A stretch of DNA of 64,000 nt from positions 1 to 64,000 of the forward strand of contig CALMPB010000467.1 of assembly GCA_937871985.1 (NCBI GenBank), in the 5' to 3' direction. A program made the translations under genes and the position numbers. This document shows, piece by piece, positions 53,460 to 61,349 of the stretch. The notes below the pieces were generated by a model, which did no database searches, was not told where the DNA came from, and worked only from the letters and a program-made list of their open reading frames with translations. The number at the start of each line of letters is the position of its first letter. Position 1 is the first letter of the stretch. This stretch comes from an uncultured Burkholderiaceae bacterium. GTDB taxonomy: Bacteria > Pseudomonadota > Gammaproteobacteria > Burkholderiales > Burkholderiaceae.

Positions 53460-54709
53460 ACGCGCCCGCCGTTTCGTTTTCCGAGTCGCTCGATCTGGGC
53501 CGCATCGCGGATTTTCCCATTCTGTCCAACCCCATCCGCGGCAAGCGCCTGGTGTATCTGGACAACGGCGCAACCACCCAGAAGCCGCAGTCCGTCATCG
53601 ACTCCGACAGCAGCTTCTACCTGAACTCCAACGCCAACATCCATCGCGGCGTGCATTGGCTGTCGCAGCACGCCACCGACCTGTACGAGCAAGGCCGCGA
53701 CCTGGTGCGCCGCCTGCTCAATGCCGCCGACAGCAACGAAATCGTGTTCACCCGAGGCACGACCGAAGCCATCAACCTGGTGGCCTATAGCTGGGGCCGC
53801 GCCAATCTGCGCGCCGGCGATCATGTCGTCGTCAGTGCGCTGGAGCATCACTCCAACATCGTTCCCTGGCAATTGGTGTGCGAACAAACCGGCGCCGAAC
53901 TCAAGGTCATCCCCATCAACGACGCGGGTGAACTCGATATGGCGGCCTACCGGCAGTTGCTTGGGCCGCAGGTGCGCATGGTGGCGGTAACCCATATTTC
54001 CAACGCGCTGGGTACGGTCAATCCGGTTGCCGAGATCACCCGGCTCGCGCACGAGGCGGGCGCCCTGGTGCTGGTGGACGGCGCGCAAGCCGTGGCGCAT
54101 CAGGTGGTCGACGTGCAGCAGATAGGCTGCGATTTCTATGCGTTTTCGGGACACAAGCTGTACGGCCCCACCGGCATAGGCGCTTTGTACGGGCGCTACG
54201 ATTTGCTGCAGGCCATGCCGCCATGGCAGGGCGGCGGCGACATGATACGCACAGTCAGCTTCGAGCGCAGCACGTATGCCGACGCTCCGCAGCGCTTCGA
54301 GGCGGGCACGCCCAACATCGCCGGGGCCATCGGCCTGGGCGCGGCAATCCAGTACGTGCTCGATATCGGGCTGGACACCATTGCCGCGCACGAGCATGCC
54401 TTGCTGGATTACGGCACCGCTGCCCTGCAAGGTGTACGGGGCTTGAAAATCATAGGCAATGCCGCCGACAAGGCGGGCATCCTGTCGTTCGTCATCGAAG
54501 GCATTCATCCTCACGACCTGGGCACCATTCTCGATATGGACGGGGTGGCGATACGCGCCGGCCATCATTGCGCCATGCCTGTCATGACCCGTTTCGGCAT
54601 TCCCGGCACGGCGAGGGCTTCGCTTGCCCTTTACAATACCCGCGACGATATCGACGCGCTGGTTCGATCCATAGGCGCGGCGCAAAAAATGTTTGGAGTG
54701 GAGCGGTAA
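53456..54709 (+). CDS. sufS: cysteine desulfurase SufS
   Basis: 417 residues. PLP enzyme: the Schiff-base Lys is in CDFYAFSGHKLYGPTGIGALYG, the His stacking on PLP in VSALEHHSNIVPWQL, and the active-site Cys in AIRAGHHCAMPVMTRFG. It mobilises sulfur from cysteine as a persulfide. The partner here is SufU (next gene) rather than SufE, which is not in the window. Confidence 0.97.
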   Translation: MNAPAVSFSESLDLGRIADFPILSNPIRGKRLVYLDNGATTQKPQSVIDSDSSFYLNSNANIHRGVHWLSQHATDLYEQGRDLVRRLLNAADSNEIVFTRGTTEAINLVAYSWGRANLRAGDHVVVSALEHHSNIVPWQLVCEQTGAELKVIPINDAGELDMAAYRQLLGPQVRMVAVTHISNALGTVNPVAEITRLAHEAGALVLVDGAQAVAHQVVDVQQIGCDFYAFSGHKLYGPTGIGALYGRYDLLQAMPPWQGGGDMIRTVSFERSTYADAPQRFEAGTPNIAGAIGLGAAIQYVLDIGLDTIAAHEHALLDYGTAALQGVRGLKIIGNAADKAGILSFVIEGIHPHDLGTILDMDGVAIRAGHHCAMPVMTRFGIPGTARASLALYNTRDDIDALVRSIGAAQKMFGVER

Positions 54710-54714
54710 TAAGC

Positions 54715-55170
54715 ATGGCCGATATGCAGCAAGATCTACGCGAGCTTTACCAGGAAGTCATCTTCGATCACAACCGCCATCCGCGCAATTTTCATGCCAT
54801 GGAGCATGCCAGTCACGCGGCCGACGGCCACAATCCGTTGTGCGGCGACCAGCTTACCGTATACGTGAAGGTGGAGGACGGCGTGGTGAGCGATGCCAGT
54901 TTTGTCGGCCACGGCTGCGCGATTTCCACGGCTTCGGCATCGTTGATGACCGAAGCGGTGAAGGGCAAGCCGGTGGCCGAGGTCGAGGCCTTGTTCAAGG
55001 ACATGCACGCCATGTTGACGCAGGCGCACCCGGAAGGGCGCGATTTCGGCAAGCTGGAAGTCCTGGCCGGCGTTCGCGAGTTTCCCGCACGGGTAAAGTG
55101 TGCCACGCTGGCCTGGCATACCTTGCATAACGCGCTGGCCGGCATGCGCGATACGGCGCAAACAGAATAA
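54715..55170 (+). CDS. sufU: SufU-type scaffold/sulfur-transfer protein
   Basis: 151 residues, IscU/NifU N-terminal fold: LYQEVIFDHNRHPRNFHAME, HNPLCGDQLTVYVKVED (first Cys), FVGHGCAISTASASLMTEAV (second Cys) and PARVKCATLAWHTL (third Cys). The insert between the second and third Cys marks SufU rather than IscU. It takes sulfur from SufS. It follows sufS by 5 bases. Confidence 0.94.
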   Translation: MADMQQDLRELYQEVIFDHNRHPRNFHAMEHASHAADGHNPLCGDQLTVYVKVEDGVVSDASFVGHGCAISTASASLMTEAVKGKPVAEVEALFKDMHAMLTQAHPEGRDFGKLEVLAGVREFPARVKCATLAWHTLHNALAGMRDTAQTE

Positions 55171-55181
55171 AGGATGTCATC

Positions 55182-55739
55182 ATGTATCACGGGCGACACG
55201 AAGTCGAGGTCAGCCGGGACTGTCCGGCGGTCAGCGTGCCTTACGGCGCGCCGGTTACCATCGAAAAAGGCTGCATGGCCCAGATCACCCAGAAGCTGGG
55301 CGGCAGTTACACCGTTTACGTGGATGGCAATCTATACCGGGTAGAGGGCGTGGATGCCGACGCGCTGGGGTTTGAACCGACCGAGGCGGCCGAAACCGTC
55401 GTGCCGGAAGGCGAGCTGACCGTGGAGTCGGTGCGCGACATGGCCTGGAGCCTGCTGGCCACCTGCTACGACCCTGAAATCCCGGTCGACATCGTCAACC
55501 TGGGGCTGGTCTATCGCTGCGAGGTGGACGTGGTTGGCGAGGATCAGTTCAAGATCGACGTGGACATGACCCTGACGGCGCCCGGCTGCGGCATGGGCAC
55601 CATGATCGCCGACGAGGCCAAGGTCAAGCTGCAGTCCATACATGGCGTGGTCAACGTCAATGTGAATCTGGTCTGGGATCCTCCCTGGGGCCGCGAAATG
55701 ATGAGCGAGCACGCGCGCCTCGAAATGGGCATGATGTAG
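55182..55739 (+). CDS. sufT: Fe-S maturation protein SufT (DUF59/MIP18 family)
   Basis: 185 residues. An N-terminal extension with a hydrophilic strand domain (AQITQKLGGSYTVYVDGNLY) precedes the DUF59 domain: LLATCYDPEIPVDIVNLGLVYRCEV, DMTLTAPGCGMGTMIADEAK (conserved Cys) and VNVNLVWDPPWGREMMSEHA. It is an accessory in cluster delivery. Last gene of the suf operon, followed by the repeat array. Confidence 0.92.
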   Translation: MYHGRHEVEVSRDCPAVSVPYGAPVTIEKGCMAQITQKLGGSYTVYVDGNLYRVEGVDADALGFEPTEAAETVVPEGELTVESVRDMAWSLLATCYDPEIPVDIVNLGLVYRCEVDVVGEDQFKIDVDMTLTAPGCGMGTMIADEAKVKLQSIHGVVNVNVNLVWDPPWGREMMSEHARLEMGMM

Positions 55740-55756
55740 CCGGTCGGCGGAAAAAG

Positions 55757-55999
55757 CCCCCACGCTGCGCCGCCATGCGGCTTGCTGCCCCCCAAAGGGG
55801 GCGTTTTTGCCTTGGGGCGGCCCGGCGGTGAAAAATGACCCCCACGCTGCGCCGCTATGCGGCTTGCTGCCCCCAAAGGGGGTGTTTTTGCCTTGGGGCG
55901 GCCCGGCGGCAAAAAAGGACCCCCACGCTGCGCCGCTATGCGGCTTGCTGCCCCCCAAAGGGGGTGTTTTTGCCTTGGGGCGGCCCGGCGGCAAAAAAA
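55757..55999. repeat. three tandem copies of an ~81-82-base dispersed repeat
   Basis: Units start at 55757, 55839 and 55920 with CCCCCACGCTGCGCCGC and share CGGCTTGCTGCCCCC, a C5-AAA-G5 hairpin followed by GTTTTT, and CTTGGGGCGGCCCGGCGG-AAAAA. They are almost identical. Each unit can form an intrinsic terminator on the plus strand, so the array should stop the suf transcript three times. A diverged single copy is after ptsI (16228-16308). Confidence 0.9.
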
Positions 56000-56018
56000 A
56001 GCCTGACGTGAATCAGGC
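55993..56018 (-). terminator. terminator of the LuxR/CsgD-like gene
   Basis: On the minus strand GCCTGA-TTCACG-TCAGGC is followed by eight T's. The regulator's stop codon lies inside the stem's first arm. Confidence 0.85.
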
Positions 56019-56753
56019 CTCTTGGGCGAAGTCGGGGTTCCCTCCGATGGAGGTCCAGCCTAGCTTGGCCCCCCGCGATACGGCGGCGTACACGGCCGCG
56101 TTCCGGTTGTGCACATTGAGCCGCTGATACAGGGTTTCGGTATGGGCCTTGGCGGTGGCGACCGAGATATTCAGGTGGCGGCCGACCATTTTCATGGGGT
56201 AGCCGCGGGCCAGCAATATAAGCACTTCGTATTGGCGCGGCGTGAGGCCCAGCATTTCGGATTCTTCGCAGGTTTTCCGTATGCATCGCTGCGCGGGGCC
56301 GGAGTTGATCCATTGAGGGGGGTCGTGGGGGATTGCAAGGTGCGGATCGGCTTGCTGGGCCGCCCAGTGATGCGACGGCGGGAAGCAGGTTCCTCCGGCG
56401 AGAACCAGGCGGGTGGACGCCTGCAGGACTTCAGGGGCGGCGTTTTTGGGAATGTGACCGGCAACCAGCGGGGGGAGAGGCCGCGTCAATAAAGCGGTAT
56501 GGGGATTTTCCGAGAGCAGTATTATGGATTTTGGCGCGTAGGTACGCTGTGTGGCGTTGATGAGATTGTCGACGTCTTCGGAGACGCAAACCGACAGCAG
56601 GACGAGGTCGCTTTGTCGGTTTTCGGTGGAACCCTGCGAGAGGCTGGAGTAATCGCAACCTTCGAGACTCAAGTTGGGCTCTACGTTGGACAATAATTGC
56701 ACGATACCCATTCTGAGTATGGCGTGCGGCTCGACTACAATAATCGTTGTCAT
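56013..56753 (-). CDS. CsgD-like LuxR-family regulator with degenerate receiver domain
   Basis: 246 residues. The N-terminal half folds like a response-regulator receiver (IIVVEPHAILRMGIVQLL), but the phospho-acceptor position is Ser54 (DLVLLSVCVSED) instead of Asp; the acidic pocket keeps only Glu8 and the conserved Lys102 is kept. The C-terminal LuxR HTH is GLTPRQYEVLILLARGYPMKMVGRHLNISVATAKAHTETLYQRLNVHNRNAAV. Such phosphorylation-independent regulators include CsgD, the curli activator, and this gene follows the csg cluster on the same strand. Curli control is therefore likely, though inferred. Confidence 0.85.
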   Translation of the reverse strand: MTTIIVVEPHAILRMGIVQLLSNVEPNLSLEGCDYSSLSQGSTENRQSDLVLLSVCVSEDVDNLINATQRTYAPKSIILLSENPHTALLTRPLPPLVAGHIPKNAAPEVLQASTRLVLAGGTCFPPSHHWAAQQADPHLAIPHDPPQWINSGPAQRCIRKTCEESEMLGLTPRQYEVLILLARGYPMKMVGRHLNISVATAKAHTETLYQRLNVHNRNAAVYAAVSRGAKLGWTSIGGNPDFAQEA

Positions 56754-57189
56754 ACATCCCTCCCCCTAGCAAACTCGATGTTTGGCATGACTTGTAGCAC
56801 GGAAGGAGGCGCCAACCTGGCATGATGGTTGCACATGCCATACTAGGCGGGCTGCTGGGGTGCCGTATGACGGTTGCGAACGCTGTTGTTTTGGCGCTGC
56901 TTTGCCGACTACTTGTCAAAATCCGGTTTTAGTTGCGAGTTTATCTAGTTTGTTGGTACTTGCAGATTTCTCGTATTGGTAATCAGACCTGTGTTGGCAT
57001 TTGACCGCGATCAACAGCTAGGGCATTCTATCATTACGAGACTGTTTATGTACAAGCGTTTTATTCCAAAAAATATCAAAAAATATCAAAAACATACCTT
57101 TGAATCAGAAGTTTACAATACAGGTTCCCTGACGAAGTCCTGAATAAAACCTGAGGCAACAGTCCTCATCCCCATCGTCCCCGGCCCGA
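56754..57189. other. 436-base intergenic region upstream of the LuxR gene
   Basis: No gene is supported. It contains an AT-rich stretch with a direct repeat (AAAAAATATC twice, 57067-57090) and several A/T tracts, in contrast to the GC-rich flanks. This is the likely control region of the LuxR regulator and may bind bending proteins such as IHF or H-NS-like factors. Confidence 0.4.
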
Positions 57190-57522
57190 TCAGTCGCTCG
57201 ATTGCCACGCTTTGGGGGCTGGGCATTCAAAATGGTAGTCCCGCCCGGCGGCATGGCCTTCGGATATTACTATCTCAATATGGCAATAATCTTGCTTGCC
57301 TCGCGTTACCGACATGCGCACCAGCGGTGTCGCGACATTGGCCTGAACCCTGACGGCTCCGCTCTGGGCCATGTCGGAACGTCCATGAGCCCCTTCCCGC
57401 ACCGTGCGCACGCTGTATTGCAAAGTTTTGTTTCCTGTGGCTTGCACGTAGGGCACGATGATCTCCGGGTTGGTTCGGGCAGCGGTTTCAAGCCACACCT
57501 GAATATCGGCATCCGCATTCAT
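57190..57522 (-). CDS. curli assembly protein CsgH/CsgC-like
   Basis: 110 residues without a clear cleavable signal peptide: a short Asp/Ala-rich start, then VWLETAARTNPEIIVPYVQA ... ALTYSVRT-type strands (TLQYSVRTVREGAHGRSDMAQSG) and TPLVRMSVTRGKQDYCHIEI. The small Ig-like pattern and its place after the curlin gene match CsgC/CsgH, which block premature amyloid formation in the periplasm. Lack of an obvious signal peptide is odd. Moderate certainty. Confidence 0.6.
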   Translation of the reverse strand: MNADADIQVWLETAARTNPEIIVPYVQATGNKTLQYSVRTVREGAHGRSDMAQSGAVRVQANVATPLVRMSVTRGKQDYCHIEIVISEGHAAGRDYHFECPAPKAWQSSD

Positions 57523-57540
57523 GCTGTGTCTCCATCCTTA

Positions 57541-57563
57541 TGCTTGCCGGTTTCCGGCAAGCA
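57541..57563. promoter_or_regulatory. perfect hairpin between curlin and csgH-like genes
   Basis: TGCTTGCCGG-TTT-CCGGCAAGCA, a 10-bp stem with a 3-nt loop and no T-tract. In the minus-strand transcript it sits just after the curlin gene. It may stabilise the abundant curlin mRNA or lower csgH expression. Confidence 0.6.
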
Positions 57564-57637
57564 TCCCTTCTCCGGGGGGCAGTGCAAGGCGAAGAAAACC
57601 CCGGGCTCGCACTGCCTCCTTCGAACAATGATCCGCA

Positions 57638-58378
57638 CTAGTTGCGTTGCGTTACCGACGCAGTGTTGTAGTTGCCGATCTGGGTGACCTGGCTGTTCAG
57701 GTTGTGGCCGGTCTGCGTAATGGTGGCCACGTTGCCCACGCCGGATTGCGACATCTTGGCCCACAGCGCCTTGCCATCCTGGCTGATATAGCCGTCGTTG
57801 TTGTAGCCGGTCTGGTACATTTCCGCCGTGATCCAGGTCGACGGGCCGTACCAGCCGCCGCCGTTGGAGCCGTTTTGCAGGATGACGCCGGTGTTGTCGA
57901 CGCCGCTCTGGTTCAGAGTACCGTTGTCGTTGTTGCCGGTCTGCTTGATGGTGGCGTCGTTACCCCATCCCCAGCCGGTCTGGCTGATGGATGCCACCAG
58001 GTTGTCGCCGGGGGTCGAGAACCAGCCATATCCGCTCCCGCTTTGCGAAATGTAGGTCTTGCCGCCGCTGGCCGTCTGGTAGACGTTGGCGCTGGAGTTG
58101 TTGACATCGTTCTGGTCGATCGTGTTGTCGTTGCTGTTCGCCCAGTTGGTAAGCACCGTGGCGCTGGTGTTGTTGGTGTCTTCCTGATGAACGACGTTCG
58201 TGTTGTAGCTGCCGTAGGTGGTGATCGTTGCGTCGGTATTGCTGCTGTAGAACTGCTCGATGGTCGAGTCGTTCCCGGAACCATTCTGGTAAATGGTGGC
58301 GTTGTCGGCTGCCATGGCGATTCCGGTTCCGAATGCCAGGACAATGCCCAATGCTGTTGCTGTCAGTCTGTTGCTCAT
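57638..58378 (-). CDS. curlin major/minor subunit (CsgA/CsgB-like amyloid protein)
   Basis: 246 residues with a Sec signal (MSNRLTATALGIVLAFGTGI, cut near AMA-ADN). The mature protein is Gly/Asn/Gln/Thr/Ser-rich with curlin repeats of the form Q-x-G-x2-N-x-(A/T)-x(I/V)-x-Q, e.g. YQNGSGNDSTIEQF, NDATIKQTGNNDNGTLNQSG, ATITQTGHNLNSQVTQIGNYN. About eight to ten units are seen, with atypical Trp/Tyr/Gly-rich inserts (SGYGWFST, NGGGWYGPSTW). It forms the extracellular amyloid fibre. Only one curlin gene is present, so it may serve as both nucleator and fibre subunit, or a partner is elsewhere. Confidence 0.9.
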   Translation of the reverse strand: MSNRLTATALGIVLAFGTGIAMAADNATIYQNGSGNDSTIEQFYSSNTDATITTYGSYNTNVVHQEDTNNTSATVLTNWANSNDNTIDQNDVNNSSANVYQTASGGKTYISQSGSGYGWFSTPGDNLVASISQTGWGWGNDATIKQTGNNDNGTLNQSGVDNTGVILQNGSNGGGWYGPSTWITAEMYQTGYNNDGYISQDGKALWAKMSQSGVGNVATITQTGHNLNSQVTQIGNYNTASVTQRN

Positions 58379-58463
58379 GTTGCTCTCCTCATGTTTAGGC
58401 CTGGAACTGCCTGCAAGTCCGGCGGCCTATGAAACGGACTTGCAGAAAATCGGCATGCCGCCG

Positions 58464-59465
58464 TCACGGCACGGGCTTGACTTCTGTGTCGGGCTCCTGG
58501 GGTTGGCTTGCGCTGCTCGCCGCGGCATCGGGCGATGTGGCGCTTGCACTCGCCGTGGCTTCTGCATCACTGACGGGAGTGGTCGTGGCGTAGGTATCTT
58601 CCTGGTTCAGATAGCTCTGGATGATGGGGTTCTTCCAGTCGGCGTCGTTGCGCAGTTTCCAGTTCCCGTCGCGGATGCCCTGTACGGTCAGATGGATCAC
58701 GGCGGCCTCGATGGCTTCCTTGACGCACAGCTGCACGGGTTCGTTGCGGGTCACGCCTCCTTCGATTTCAAGCAGATCCTTGAAATTGACGAACTTGTAG
58801 ACGCTGGGCTGAACCTCGTAGGAAAAAATGGTCTTCGTCGTCGACACGGTCTGCAGGACTTTCCCTGTGCGGATGTCGACGCTCCGCAGGCCGATCGTCA
58901 CCTGATCCACCCGGTATTCCGTCGATAGTCCGACACCGAGGAATTTGGCCCCCAGGCCTCCGGTCTTGACATTGCTTTCGTAGGCCAGGATGCCGCCGTC
59001 TATCATGATCGACGCGGGAAGAAGCGCGGGGATCTTGATGGTGGGCGCATTTTTATCTTGCGATCCGTCCAGTGCGCGAACGATGCGGCGTTCGGTCAGG
59101 AGCTCCTGCAGGCTTTCCCTCTCGACCGGGATATACCAGCCCGAGTCCTTGAGCGCCTTGATCAGCATGGTCGCGGCGCCCTGGGTAACCGAAGTCGAGA
59201 ACGAGCTGTCCGGCGAAGGCTTGTACTGGCCGGTCTGATCCCTGAACCCATAGACCGCCACGGTTACCGGTCCCTTGGGAGGGGGCAGCCTGAGCAGGTC
59301 GTGCGACGAGGGCGTCGGCGGAGTCAGTTGGGCCGGCGAAGCGACTTCGGCGGGCTTGTAGGGAACGGCGCAAGCGGCGAGCGCCGCGCAGGCCAACGCT
59401 GTCAGCATCAGCCTGGCGCAGCGCCGCGGCTTCCCCTCGGATTTTCTTATGGAGATTGTTTTCAT
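58464..59465 (-). CDS. csgG: curli secretion channel CsgG
   Basis: 333 residues. Lipoprotein signal ending LAAC (Cys32), then the CsgG core: VTVAVYGFRDQTGQYKPSPD, FSTSVTQGAATMLIKALKDSGWYIPVERESLQELL, YESNVKTGGLGAKFLGVGLS and KTIFSYEVQPSVYKFVNFKDLLE. The nonameric outer-membrane pore exports curlins. Compared with E. coli, constriction residues Tyr51 and Asn55 are Ser here while Phe56 is kept (SPDSSF). The C-tail has an extra Ser/Ala/Pro/Glu-rich 50 residues. Overlaps csgF by four bases. Confidence 0.95.
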   Translation of the reverse strand: MKTISIRKSEGKPRRCARLMLTALACAALAACAVPYKPAEVASPAQLTPPTPSSHDLLRLPPPKGPVTVAVYGFRDQTGQYKPSPDSSFSTSVTQGAATMLIKALKDSGWYIPVERESLQELLTERRIVRALDGSQDKNAPTIKIPALLPASIMIDGGILAYESNVKTGGLGAKFLGVGLSTEYRVDQVTIGLRSVDIRTGKVLQTVSTTKTIFSYEVQPSVYKFVNFKDLLEIEGGVTRNEPVQLCVKEAIEAAVIHLTVQGIRDGNWKLRNDADWKNPIIQSYLNQEDTYATTTPVSDAEATASASATSPDAAASSASQPQEPDTEVKPVP

Positions 59466-59923
59466 GGCTGCTGCACCTGGAATATGGTTGTGCCACCCGT
59501 GGTCTTGTCGAGTGTGGTGACGGTGACCGTGCCATCGACAGGGGTGCCGATGGTGATGGTGTAGCTGCCCGTGTCGAAAGTGCCCGGCACGAAATTGCCG
59601 TTGGCGTCCACCAGCTTGGTGGTCGCCGCCGAGGCAAGGCGATTCAGAATGTTGTTCTCGAGCGCGCTTTGAAAGTTCTGCAGCGGAGACGTGCCGCTGT
59701 CGATGCCCGAACCGCTGTTGGCATCGGGGTCGGTGTGGCGGTTGGTGGCCTGGGCCTCGTTGAGCAGCACGGGGCCGTTGAGCGGGCTGCCTCCGAACGA
59801 CGGATTGACCGGCGTGTACACCATCTCCGTGGCGGCGGCGGATCCGCCCGTCGCCAAAGCGGCAACCAGAAGGGATATGCGCAAGCTTGTCCCGGTTGCC
59901 TTGAATGTGGTCGATTTTTTCAT
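59462..59923 (-). CDS. csgF: curli assembly protein CsgF
   Basis: 153 residues with a signal peptide ending near GSAAA; the mature N-terminus EMVYTPVNPSFGGSPLNGPVL is the conserved CsgF segment that plugs the CsgG pore. A flexible middle and strand-rich C-terminus follow. It couples secretion to nucleation at the cell surface. The ATG directly abuts the csgE stop. Confidence 0.93.
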   Translation of the reverse strand: MKKSTTFKATGTSLRISLLVAALATGGSAAATEMVYTPVNPSFGGSPLNGPVLLNEAQATNRHTDPDANSGSGIDSGTSPLQNFQSALENNILNRLASAATTKLVDANGNFVPGTFDTGSYTITIGTPVDGTVTVTTLDKTTGGTTIFQVQQP

Positions 59924-60412
59924 TTAAAACTCCTCTGCACCCAGATCTTTGGAATGAAACATCAATCGCTGCAACTCGCTGTTTTCAATATTCTTGAAGG
60001 TGATTTGGGCCGCCTGTTCGCTGACGCTCTTGGCCGCCTGGCGCGCTGGCGACAAGAATGTGCGAAACATGCGGTTGTTCCGGAATTGCACCCATACCTC
60101 GCTTCCCCAGCGCGCGGTTGGGCGTTCGTATATTGAAATCGTGTATTTGTGGTTGGGATCTATTTCGTTCCATGCGTTGGCGAAGTACTGATAGAAGTCG
60201 TTGCCAAGCACAGTGACGGTGTGATTGATGACCATGCCGCCCAGCGGATCCGTCAACAGCCTTTTTGCGCTGGCGTCGGGGTCGGGCAGTTTGGCCGCCT
60301 GTTCCGAATGCTGGTTGCTGGCGCCATTGGTCGCACTGGTTGCATTGGCGCCGCCGGCAAAGGCGCATGCCAGGAGAAGGCCTAGAGCGGCGTGCTTGAT
60401 ATGCGCATGCAT
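59924..60412 (-). CDS. csgE: curli assembly protein CsgE
   Basis: 162 residues. Signal peptide (HAALGLLLACAFAGGANA). The core GGMVINHTVTVLGNDFYQYFANAW ... ISIYERPTARWGSEVWVQFRNNRMFRTFLSP is diagnostic. CsgE caps the CsgG channel and gives specificity. The start at 60412 (MHAHIKH) is chosen because SD AGGAGA lies just upstream, overlapping an in-frame ATG five codons earlier. It is the first gene of csgE-F-G-curlin-csgH. Confidence 0.94.
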   Translation of the reverse strand: MHAHIKHAALGLLLACAFAGGANATSATNGASNQHSEQAAKLPDPDASAKRLLTDPLGGMVINHTVTVLGNDFYQYFANAWNEIDPNHKYTISIYERPTARWGSEVWVQFRNNRMFRTFLSPARQAAKSVSEQAAQITFKNIENSELQRLMFHSKDLGAEEF

Positions 60413-60525
60413 TCGGACTCTCCTCATGGTGCTGGCCGCACATCGACCGGAGCCATCGACTGAAGCGCGACGAGGTTGTCGGAGCTTGTGTGCGATGGAT
60501 TGGTATCGATCAGTGTCGGCCGGTT

Positions 60526-60557
60526 CTTAACGTCAACAAATGTTATGAATCGTTAAG
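60526..60557. promoter_or_regulatory. inverted repeat upstream of csgE
   Basis: CTTAACG ... CGTTAAG, perfect 7-bp arms 18 bases apart, centred about 130 bases before the csgE start. A TTGACG lies within the right part on the minus strand. This is a candidate operator for the csg operon, possibly for the LuxR regulator. The rest of 60413-60869 shows no gene. Confidence 0.45.
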
Positions 60558-60815
60558 TCCATGATAGGGATGTGTTGCGACTGGAAACATGCGTCATATA
60601 ACGTAAGCCAGGACGGATCAACAGCCTAGTACGTCTTGCTCGGTTCGGCGGATGCGGGCGCGACGGTTCTAGTACTTTTTTCCAGGAGCCAAAGATCGGG
60701 GCTCGGCCGTTTGGAGGATATGCCGTCTGTTTGCCTGGCCCATCCGCCACAGGCCGCGCGAGACGTTCGGATCGGGGCTTTTCGCGCCGTGCATTGGCGC
60801 AGGCCCTAAAGCCAA

Positions 60816-60837
60816 GTGGCCGGACGAGGCCGGCCAC
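60816..60837 (-). terminator. hairpin after pgaD
   Basis: GTGGCCGG / CCGGCCAC, 8-bp perfect stem, 6-nt loop. It lies 32 bases past the pgaD stop on the minus strand and is followed by TTGGCTTT. It separates the pga and csg operons; the T-tract is imperfect. Confidence 0.55.
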
Positions 60838-60869
60838 GGTTTGCATGATGGAGGCGCTTGCGGCGGTTG

Positions 60870-61349
60870 TCAGGCAAGCCGCGTCGCATCGAAGATATCG
60901 GAGTTGCTGACCGGCGGTATGCGCAGCTTGTCGGTGTGCAGGGCGGCGATTTCGCCGTCGTCGGTGTGATGGATGACGGTGATTCTGCTGTCGTGGACAT
61001 CATGCAATTGAGTGCTGCTTAGCGCGAAATCCGCGGCGGTGATTGCGTCGTCGGGCGCGTTGCGCGCCTGTACTTTTCGCGCCTGCGGGAACAGCCGCTT
61101 GTGGTAGGTGCCCCATAGCACGACGAGTAGGGCGTTGAAGGCGGCAATGGTCAGGTAAATAAGCAGTGTTTCCAAGGTTGGCGCGACGAGCGACAAGGAG
61201 GGCGCATCGCCCTGCAGCGTCGATGCCATGGAGATGGACAGGATGCTGCTGCATGCCAGGTATACGAACCCCGCCCAGCCTATGGCGGTCATGCCGGCGT
61301 CGATGGCGCTGGTAGTGCGGGAACATGGTGTGCGGATGATTCTGATCAT
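60870..61349 (-). CDS. pgaD: PgaD-like poly-GlcNAc synthase accessory protein
   Basis: 159 residues with two membrane helices (about 21-45 and 65-85), as in PgaD, and a cytoplasmic tail. It starts at 61349 with SD AAGGAG and overlaps the pgaC stop by four bases. PgaD stabilises PgaC and helps sense cyclic-di-GMP. The sequence is poorly conserved; the call rests on topology and position. Confidence 0.8.
   Translation of the reverse strand: MIRIIRTPCSRTTSAIDAGMTAIGWAGFVYLACSSILSISMASTLQGDAPSLSLVAPTLETLLIYLTIAAFNALLVVLWGTYHKRLFPQARKVQARNAPDDAITAADFALSSTQLHDVHDSRITVIHHTDDGEIAALHTDKLRIPPVSNSDIFDATRLA

Noticed and set aside
55757..55999. CRISPR-like tandem repeat
   Set aside because: Units are ~81-82 bases, contiguous, without unique spacers, and no cas genes are near.
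56013..56753. Quorum-sensing LuxR (acyl-homoserine lactone receptor)
   Set aside because: The N-terminal half is receiver-like, not an autoinducer-binding domain, and no luxI is near.
60553..60846. 97-codon minus-strand frame between pgaD and csgE
   Set aside because: No start signal or family resemblance, and it overlaps the pgaD downstream hairpin.
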